Below, one piece after another: positions 3,728 to 9,064 of a stretch of 9,064 nucleotides of DNA. The position numbers and the translations under genes are program-made. This DNA comes from Lawsonibacter sp. GTDB taxonomy: Bacteria > Bacillota > Clostridia > Oscillospirales > Oscillospiraceae. The stretch lies in contig JAAWNI010000083.1 of assembly GCA_022798855.1 (NCBI GenBank), positions 1 through 9,064 of the forward strand, given 5' to 3'. Within the stretch, counting starts at the first letter, position 1, and each line of letters opens with the position of its first letter. A model generated the notes under the pieces. It made no database searches and had not been told where the DNA came from. It saw nothing but the letters and a program-made list of their open reading frames with translations.

Positions 3728-6700
3728 ATGAAAAAAATGGAGAAACTTGTTCCTGCCGCGGTCGCGGGCCTGGTGCTCGCCGCCGGAACCCTCGACGCCC
3801 GCGCCGAGGAAGCCGCCCTTCCTGTCCTGCCCGTGGACGACAACACCCCTGTCCAGGAGGAAAAACAGCAGTCCGACATGCTGGACACCACCATCAAGGA
3901 TGTCGAACCCGCTCCCCAGCCCGACGCAGGGGAGGAAAGCGGGAATCCCGGCGGTGAAGAGGACGGCGGGCAGGAGGAGCAGAAGCCGGAGGGCAGCACC
4001 ACCGACCAGGTGGTCGTCAACCCTGATGTCAATGATAATGGCGAGGTCACCAACGACGGCACCCTCGACATTACCACCACGCCCGATCCCGACAGCACAA
4101 CGGAGGAGACTATCCCCGGCGAGCCCTCCACCGAGACTGTGGCCAATCCGGACGGCTCCACCACCACGACAACCACCACGCCCACGACCACCGAGACTAC
4201 CGAGAAGTCCGAAACTGAGATCGAGGGCGAGATCACCGGCGAGCCTGACACCTCCGAGCCCACTGAGGAGGAAAAGGAGGAGATTCAGGGCACTCTTTCC
4301 GGTGCGCTGGAGTCCATCAAGAACGAGGATGGTTCTTACAGATGGGATGAACTCGACAAGGTCGGCAAATTTGACGCGGCCCACGAAGCCGGCGGAGAGG
4401 ACGCGGACGGCAATCCGACCCACACCATCACCCTGACTCAGTCGGAGGACACCAACAAGCCGCTGACCGCTGACGAGCTGGGCGCAGTCCTGGGCGGCGT
4501 CACCCTGGCTCCGGTGGAGGGCGAGGAGAACGCCTACACCTACACCGACGCCAACGGCGCCGTTGTCACCGTCCGCCCCCAGGACAGCTCCACCGAGACG
4601 ACAACCACCACCTGGGTCATCACCCTCACGGAGAAAAAGGATACCGTGGAGGGCACCGGTGAGGTCGAGATTCCTGACGTCGAGCCCCCGCTGGCGGACC
4701 TGCCCCCTGCTGAGGGCGGGGAAAGCGGCAGCCTGTCCGTTAAAGAGGTCTTGGATAAGGTCGATGGCGACACATTCGACGGCGAAGCGGCCACCATCAC
4801 CAAGGACGCTGACGGCAACACCACCAAAATTGTGTCTGGCTCCAAGACCTATGAGTTCACCTATACCCCTGGTGAGGCAATTACTGTCAAGGATCTGTCC
4901 ATCGCCGATATTTTCGCTCTGCTGCCCCAGGGTGGGGATTCCCCCTACACAATGGGCGAGGATGGAATCTACTTCAATGGCCACAAAGTGGCTTTCGATG
5001 AGGCTACAGGAGTCTACACCCCTGTGACTGTCACAATGACCATGACCGACACCCAGGCTGGCAAAGAGGATCATGTCACGCAGGGCGGGCAGGAGACCAC
5101 ACCTCCCGATGATGCTGTTACTGAGGCAAACACTGAGAAGGAAGCGGCCATTCAGGCGGTAGTGAACGCTCTTCATGCGGATAAGGTCACTGGAATCACC
5201 GCGGATTCGGTTAAGGCCCAGCTTGACAAAGACACAGACGGCAATGGGGTTTGGACTGTCACAGTAACGGCGACAGTGGATGGAAAGGAAAAGACATTCA
5301 CCTACACTGTCACGTCCTCCAGCACTACCGAGGAAGAGAAGTGGAATGCCACAAAGGTCGAAGAGAAAGACATCGAGAATCTGGTCGACGGCTCCGGCTC
5401 TACCACTACTACCACTGGCAACGCCTATGTCTCCGGGGAGACAATCGTGTGGACTGAGAGCGTGGCTGACCAGGAAGTTACCCTCAAGGACGGCAAGGTG
5501 GATATCACCGTGGGCTCGCAGTTCGACGGCGCAAACGTGGAGAGCGTCAAGCAAAACGGCGACGGCACTACTACTGTTGTCACCAAGACCACCAACGACA
5601 AGGGCGAGGCTGTCACCAAGACCTACACCTTCCACTATAACCAGGAGCTCACCCAAGCGGAAAAGGATAAGCTGCTGGGCGCTGGCCAGGCCGGCGACTT
5701 CACCGACCTCAAGAAGATCACTTGGGATGTCAGCGTAACCACCGAGAGCACAAAGACGGAGGAGAAGAACGAAACCATCTTTGTTGGCAATGGCCTGACT
5801 CAGTCCAACGGCAAGTACCACTATCAGGATGGCGGCAAGGATATCGTCTTTGACAACGGTTCCACCAAGACCGAGACAGTCACAAGCGCTGACGGCACAA
5901 CCACTACCACTGTGTATACCATCGAGGAGCAAGAGGTCCCGCTGGCTGAGCTCACCGCTGAGGAGATTGCCGGAATTCTTGGCGAGAACTACACCGACGT
6001 CCAGGTCAAGGACGGCGTAATCACCGCCACCCACAATGGCAAGACCGTCACTGTAAACGCGGCCCAGACGTACAAGACGCTCACCGTCAAGAAGGAAGTC
6101 AGCACCAGCAAGAATGACAATCTGGCGTTTACCGACAATAATAAGGAAGAGGCTCAAAACCGTCTGATTCAGGCCATCAAGGATACGGTTAGCAATGCTA
6201 AACCTAATGAGACGGTATATGTCACTGTTGAAGGCAAAGAGTATGCCTTGTCCATTGTTGATGGTAAACTTGTTGGTCTGGTGGATGGTTCTGTTGATGT
6301 AAAAATCACGGAAAGTGAACTGATCCAATGGATAGAGGATAACACCGCTGTCAACTTCGAAGCCATGAACAAGGAAGAGCTGGTGAAGTACCTGGAAGCC
6401 ACAAAGGAAAACAGCTCTGCCCCAAACTACCAGCTTGACCATCTCGACTTGCTGATTGATGGAAAGTTGAAGGTCGATGGTGAAGAAGTAGACTGTGTCG
6501 TTATCCCAGATGATCTTGAGGTGAAGGTTTCCGACAGCGCCGACAGCTTGGTCAATGGCACGGGTGATATCAAGGACGTCAATCTGAAAGACTATGTTAG
6601 CCTCGACCCTGCGAGCGGGAGAAATGAGTATAAGCGCGAAGAGGGGCAAGATCATACCCTTGGCGACGAGAAATATCAGTTCTACAATGTAAAGGGTACG

Positions 6701-7891
6701 GTTGCATACGGTTTTGTTGATTCTTATGGCAAAAAAGCAGACGCCATGAATAAGGCTGAGGCAATTGGCGGAGTTGTAGTTAAAATCGATGGCCGTTTTA
6801 GGGTTTACCAGCACACCGCCAGTCTGGATGCCTATGGCTACCTGGGCGGCGAGAGCAATGGCTGCGCATGGCAAAACTATCAAAGCAGCTGGGAAAACCT
6901 TCTGAAGCCTGGCCAGAAAGAATACGACAAAAATAGCGGACAATGGGTATCCAGTGGATGGCACGGTTATCAACAGTGGCAGGTGCGCGGCTACGACCTG
7001 ATGCTAGGAAACCTGACCCTGCTCCCGGACGGCAAAGTAACCGCTTCCGGCGAAAACACCTACAGCTATTCTGCCCAACTGACCACGAAGTCCTCCAGCA
7101 CTCAGAATAATGCAGCTTCCGGCACCAGCCTTGTGGTAAACAGCCTGACCTCTGGCGCATCGACTACTGTGGACGGCGCAGGCGGCAGCGCTCTGAGCGG
7201 CAGCTATCAGATCACCGAAACCAAAGCCGAAACGGACCTCAAGGAGGAGGACGGCGCATGGAAGTATGGGGGGGCTGGCAGCAGCGCCTACGACACCTAC
7301 CAGACCTGGACCCAGGGGTCCGGCAGCGGCTCGGCCACCTTCGACCAGTATAACGCCGGCGCCAAGCTGAATTACACCTACACCTACGAGGTGCCCGGTG
7401 CGCCCGACATCGTCATCGACAGCCGGAACGTCCAGGCGGTGCGGAACGTGGACGTGCTTCTGGAGAACACCACCGTGACCACCCGGCCCGGCGATCCCAT
7501 TGTGGACACCGAGACGACCCCCGCTCCGGTCACGCCCACTCCCACACCCACGCCTACCCCCACGCCCACGCCCACGCCCGAAGAGGACGACGACGATCCC
7601 ACGCCTCCTGTCATCGTGGAGGATGAGGATGTGCCTCTGGCCGAGGACCCCGTGCTTCCCGATGTAGAAATCCCCGACGAGGAGGTCCCGTTGGTGGAGG
7701 CTCCCGACGAGGAAATTCCCGATGTGGAGGTTCCTGACGAGGAAGTGCCCTTGACCGAGCTTCCCGACGAGGAGGTCCCCCTGGCGGACGTTCCTCAGAC
7801 CAACGACAGCTTCCTGCTTGAGGCGCTGGCTCTGCTGAGCTCCGGCGCCAGTGGGCTGTGGCTGAGCCTGAACAAGAAGCGCAAGTCCTGA
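3728..7891 (+). CDS. Large secreted, sortase-anchored repetitive surface protein
   Basis: A 1387-aa predicted wall protein. The signal peptide is residues 1-26 (Lys-rich start, hydrophobic 8-20, ARA before the cut). Residues 27-185 are an acidic Thr/Pro/Glu-rich stalk. From about 186 to 790 there are diverged beta-rich modules, each with a related helix-like opening: LTADELGAVLG (246), LSIADIFALLP (390), LTQAEKDKLLG (641), LTAEEIAGILG (742). Residues about 798-1088 differ in composition, with lower GC, more aromatic residues and the only two cysteines (C923, C1046). A (TP)8 linker (1269-1284), four 10-residue acidic repeats and the sorting signal VPQTN (1355-1359) follow, then a hydrophobic stretch and KKRKS. 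An adhesive or shielding role is likely, but no known binding domain is recognised. The ATG at 3728 is chosen because the signal peptide begins there; an in-frame ATG at 3545 would code through riboswitch RNA. Confidence 0.92.
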   Translation: MKKMEKLVPAAVAGLVLAAGTLDARAEEAALPVLPVDDNTPVQEEKQQSDMLDTTIKDVEPAPQPDAGEESGNPGGEEDGGQEEQKPEGSTTDQVVVNPDVNDNGEVTNDGTLDITTTPDPDSTTEETIPGEPSTETVANPDGSTTTTTTTPTTTETTEKSETEIEGEITGEPDTSEPTEEEKEEIQGTLSGALESIKNEDGSYRWDELDKVGKFDAAHEAGGEDADGNPTHTITLTQSEDTNKPLTADELGAVLGGVTLAPVEGEENAYTYTDANGAVVTVRPQDSSTETTTTTWVITLTEKKDTVEGTGEVEIPDVEPPLADLPPAEGGESGSLSVKEVLDKVDGDTFDGEAATITKDADGNTTKIVSGSKTYEFTYTPGEAITVKDLSIADIFALLPQGGDSPYTMGEDGIYFNGHKVAFDEATGVYTPVTVTMTMTDTQAGKEDHVTQGGQETTPPDDAVTEANTEKEAAIQAVVNALHADKVTGITADSVKAQLDKDTDGNGVWTVTVTATVDGKEKTFTYTVTSSSTTEEEKWNATKVEEKDIENLVDGSGSTTTTTGNAYVSGETIVWTESVADQEVTLKDGKVDITVGSQFDGANVESVKQNGDGTTTVVTKTTNDKGEAVTKTYTFHYNQELTQAEKDKLLGAGQAGDFTDLKKITWDVSVTTESTKTEEKNETIFVGNGLTQSNGKYHYQDGGKDIVFDNGSTKTETVTSADGTTTTTVYTIEEQEVPLAELTAEEIAGILGENYTDVQVKDGVITATHNGKTVTVNAAQTYKTLTVKKEVSTSKNDNLAFTDNNKEEAQNRLIQAIKDTVSNAKPNETVYVTVEGKEYALSIVDGKLVGLVDGSVDVKITESELIQWIEDNTAVNFEAMNKEELVKYLEATKENSSAPNYQLDHLDLLIDGKLKVDGEEVDCVVIPDDLEVKVSDSADSLVNGTGDIKDVNLKDYVSLDPASGRNEYKREEGQDHTLGDEKYQFYNVKGTVAYGFVDSYGKKADAMNKAEAIGGVVVKIDGRFRVYQHTASLDAYGYLGGESNGCAWQNYQSSWENLLKPGQKEYDKNSGQWVSSGWHGYQQWQVRGYDLMLGNLTLLPDGKVTASGENTYSYSAQLTTKSSSTQNNAASGTSLVVNSLTSGASTTVDGAGGSALSGSYQITETKAETDLKEEDGAWKYGGAGSSAYDTYQTWTQGSGSGSATFDQYNAGAKLNYTYTYEVPGAPDIVIDSRNVQAVRNVDVLLENTTVTTRPGDPIVDTETTPAPVTPTPTPTPTPTPTPTPEEDDDDPTPPVIVEDEDVPLAEDPVLPDVEIPDEEVPLVEAPDEEIPDVEVPDEEVPLTELPDEEVPLADVPQTNDSFLLEALALLSSGASGLWLSLNKKRKS
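7532..7579 (+). repeat. (Thr-Pro)8 wall-spanning linker
   Basis: Eight consecutive Thr-Pro codon pairs, residues 1269-1284 of the surface protein, followed by a run of Glu/Asp. Such stiff linkers often carry a surface domain through peptidoglycan. The codons vary (ACG, ACT, ACA, ACC), yet the 6-bp period could still change length by slippage. Confidence 0.85.
7673..7792 (+). repeat. Four 30-bp repeats coding a 10-residue acidic unit
   Basis: The units are PDEEVPLVEA, PDEEIPDVEV, PDEEVPLTEL and PDEEVPLADV (residues 1316-1355), ending in the sorting signal itself, since the next residues are PQTND. A partial unit precedes them. Related phrases occur inside the protein (VEIPDVEPPLADLPP near 313-327 and EVPLAEL near 736-742), so the spacer vocabulary has been re-used. 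The negative charge would keep the stalk extended. Confidence 0.85.
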
Positions 7892-7906
7892 TTTCGCGTA
7901 CGCGGA

Positions 7907-7933
7907 CAGCCGGGTCCCGCTGGGCCCCGGCTG
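7907..7933 (+). other. Hairpin between surface gene and sortase gene
   Basis: CAGCCGGG and CCCGGCTG pair over 8 bp and continue, after one mismatch, with CCC/GGG around a GCT loop (7907-7933). No T-run follows; the sortase ribosome binding site begins 8 bases later. It could protect the upstream mRNA end, set the ratio of surface protein to sortase, or weakly attenuate. It is not a good terminator. Confidence 0.5.
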
Positions 7934-7954
7934 CCCCTTGAAGGAGTGTGGCGG

Positions 7955-8713
7955 ATGGAGAAACGGGTTTTGACGATCTTTCTGGTGGCTGCCCTGGCCG
8001 GCGGTCTGTGCCTGCTGGGCTGGAGGGGGCTGGAACGGGCCCGCGGGGCGGCAGACTACAGCGAAGCCCAGCAAATCGCGGGCGTGGAACCGCCGGAAGA
8101 GGAGCCGGCGCACTCATCAGCGGAGGAACCCGACCCCTATGCCGCCGCGCTTGCGGACGTGGATTTAGAGGCGCTCCAGGCCGTGAACAGCGACGTCCTG
8201 GGCTGGATCAGCATCCCGGACACCGAGCTGTCCTATCCCATACTCCAGGCGGCGGACAACCAATACTACCTCAACCACACCTGGAAACAGGAACGCAACC
8301 CCAGAGGTTCCATTTTCATGGAGTGCACCAACAGCCCCGATTTCGCCCAATTCAACACCATTTTGTACGGCCACCGGATGAACAACGACAGCATGTTCGG
8401 CACGCTGAAATACTATAGCAATCTGGATTTCTGGCGGGAGCATCCATCGGTCTACATTGTAAATGGCACAGGCGTTCACAGATACGATATTTTTGCCGCC
8501 CACGAGGTAGGCGTGCGGGATATCGTCTACCGTCTGGACCTGGAGGAGAGCGGCCTGCGGGAGGACTTCCTCGCCTTTTGCCGGGAAAAATCCGTCCTTG
8601 ACACGGGGATCGCCCCCCAGGCGGAGGACCAGGTGCTGATGTTGTCCACCTGCGTCGACAGCAGCAGCCAAAGCCCCATCCGCTGGGTGGTCCTGGCCGT
8701 GTTATCGGAGTAA
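7955..8713 (+). CDS. Class B sortase
   Basis: A 252-aa membrane-anchored cysteine transpeptidase that would cleave a sorting signal and link the protein to peptidoglycan. There is an N-terminal membrane segment (about 5-22), a Pro/Glu-rich spacer (about 35-68), then the catalytic beta-barrel. Class B features are VLGWISIPDTELSYPILQ (81-98), YYLNHTW (104-110), GSIFME (118-123), catalytic H140 in LYGHRM, C233 in LSTC, and R243 in SPIRWVV. The start at 7955 follows AAGGAG (7941-7946) by 8 nt; a GTG at 7946 overlaps that site and is less likely. The gene lies 63 bp after the surface-protein gene on the same strand, so the two are probably co-transcribed. SrtB enzymes classically recognise NPQTN; the neighbour ends in VPQTN, which fits a dedicated enzyme/substrate pair. 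Confidence 0.93.
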   Translation: MEKRVLTIFLVAALAGGLCLLGWRGLERARGAADYSEAQQIAGVEPPEEEPAHSSAEEPDPYAAALADVDLEALQAVNSDVLGWISIPDTELSYPILQAADNQYYLNHTWKQERNPRGSIFMECTNSPDFAQFNTILYGHRMNNDSMFGTLKYYSNLDFWREHPSVYIVNGTGVHRYDIFAAHEVGVRDIVYRLDLEESGLREDFLAFCREKSVLDTGIAPQAEDQVLMLSTCVDSSSQSPIRWVVLAVLSE

Positions 8714-8762
8714 AGAGAAATCCCCCCGCAAGCGGACCGCTCCAGTAAAACCTGGCAATAGA

Positions 8763-8790
8763 CACCCCCCTCAAAATCGTGGGGGAGGTG
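8763..8790 (+). other. C/G-rich hairpin after the sortase gene
   Basis: CACCCCCC (8763-8770) pairs with GGGGAGGTG (8782-8790) with one bulged A and an 11-nt loop. It lies about 50 bp after the sortase stop and has no T-tail. It may act with the following long hairpin to end or stabilise the transcript. Confidence 0.35.
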
Positions 8791-8804
8791 GACACAGTAA
8801 GAAA

Positions 8805-8842
8805 GCAGACCCAGGAAGCCGCTCCCGGCTTTCTGGGTCTGC
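8805..8842. terminator. Long perfect hairpin, probable terminator (better in the leftward direction)
   Basis: A 17-bp stem with a single G-T pair and a 4-nt CTCC loop spans 8805-8842. On the minus strand it is followed by TTTCTTA, and on the plus strand by CAACATT. It is therefore more terminator-like for leftward transcripts, but it is strong enough to stop or protect the sortase transcript as well. It lies about 90 bp after the sortase stop. Confidence 0.55.
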
Positions 8843-8863
8843 CAACATTCCAGCGTTCCGGCC

Positions 8864-9064
8864 ATGACGGACAATAAGTCAACACCACCCCCGCAAGGCC
8901 GTATGAAAACGCGAAAAAAGGGCTTGCAGAATCTTCCAGATTCTGACCTTCCTGTGGAGCGCCAACGGCCCCACGGTCCGGCAACCCGCGCGAAATACCG
9001 GACATATTTGGTCCTAGCTGCCAAGACCTTCCGGCGTGAGGTACACGCCCTACTGCCGCCCCGC
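8864..9064 (+). CDS. Start of an unrecognised ORF, cut by the window edge
   Basis: An open frame of 67 codons runs from the ATG at 8864 to the end of the window without a stop. The N-terminus is basic and Pro-rich (MTDNKSTPPPQGRMKTRKKG), followed by a likely helical stretch, RAKYRTYLVLAAKTFRREV. There is no good ribosome binding site before 8864; an inner ATG at 8903 has AAGG 5 nt before it and may be the real start. I recognise no family. A minus-strand open frame crosses the same bases, but its Arg/Gly/Cys-rich reading looks less protein-like. The gene, if real, is separated from the sortase gene by two hairpins, so it is probably not part of that operon. Confidence 0.4.
   Translation, partial: MTDNKSTPPPQGRMKTRKKGLQNLPDSDLPVERQRPHGPATRAKYRTYLVLAAKTFRREVHALLPPR
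8927..8945. repeat. Perfect 8-bp inverted repeat with 3-bp spacer
   Basis: CAGAATCT-TCC-AGATTCTG. The outer five bases of each arm (CAGAA and TTCTG) match the arms of recombination site R2, but they are 9 bp apart instead of 6 and the TCTATC core is missing. It lies inside the putative ORF at the right edge. It may be a degenerate recombinase binding site or a coincidence. Confidence 0.3.

Noticed and set aside
3677..6973. A 1098-codon open frame on the minus strand opposite the surface-protein gene.
   Set aside because: It is a by-product of the Thr/Asp/Glu/Gly-rich codon pattern on the plus strand. The translation is a Val/Gly/Leu-rich mix with no signal peptide or domain, and it runs across riboswitch RNA. 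The plus strand has the ribosome binding site, signal peptide and sorting signal.
7004..8117. Minus-strand open frames of 369 and 168 codons over the end of the surface gene and the start of the sortase gene.
   Set aside because: They are Gly/Arg/Pro-rich shadows of the two plus-strand genes, with no recognisable motifs.
8352..9024. Minus-strand open frames of 217 and 165 codons across the sortase 3' end and the right intergenic region.
   Set aside because: They overlap the catalytic part of the sortase and two hairpins. Their Arg/Gly/Cys/Trp-rich translation suggests shadows, although a leftward gene entering from the right edge cannot be fully excluded.

Overview
The window looks like chromosomal DNA from a GC-rich gut-type Clostridia (Oscillospiraceae / Flavonifractor-like Bacillota). 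The reasons are strong AGGAGG-type ribosome binding sites, a TGS-domain nucleoside kinase of the Firmicutes type, a class B sortase, and a VPQTN-type sorting signal. The genus is a guess from style, not from a search.

Layout. (1) 110-1780, minus strand: a housekeeping nucleoside (uridine-like) kinase with its own promoter. (2) About 1880-2050: the degraded 3' end of an IS5-type transposase, next to the promoter of the following gene. (3) 2128-2973, plus: a complete tyrosine recombinase. (4) 2974-3400: a non-coding region with three 18-bp recombinase-type sites that share the 6-bp core TCTATC. R1 and R2 are direct and R3 is inverted. Between them lie two near-identical extended -10 promoters that point LEFT and two hairpins, one clearly terminator-like, that point RIGHT. 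(5) 3401-3727: a 22-codon leader ORF, two adjacent GEMM-I (cyclic-di-GMP class I) riboswitch aptamers, and a possible ribosome-binding-site switch. (6) 3728-7891: a 1387-aa secreted, Thr/Glu/Asp-rich repetitive wall protein with a signal peptide, a (TP)8 linker, 10-residue acidic repeats and a C-terminal VPQTN sorting signal. (7) 7955-8713: a class B sortase, very likely the dedicated anchoring enzyme. (8) 8714-9064: hairpins and the start of an unrecognised ORF that leaves the window.

How it works together (inference). The recombinase is proposed to invert the promoter segment. In the orientation present here, both promoters face away from the surface gene and the hairpins shield it from read-through, so this is an OFF state. 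Recombination of R3 with either R1 or R2 would put promoter P1 or P2 at the same place, about 40 bp before R3 and facing the surface gene. The transcript would then pass through the leader ORF and the tandem c-di-GMP riboswitches before reaching the surface protein and sortase. Expression of one wall-anchored protein would therefore be gated by a DNA switch and then by second-messenger sensing. Clostridioides difficile has comparable double-controlled leaders (flagellar operon and cmrRST). I know of no description of this exact combination with a tandem aptamer and a SrtB/substrate pair.
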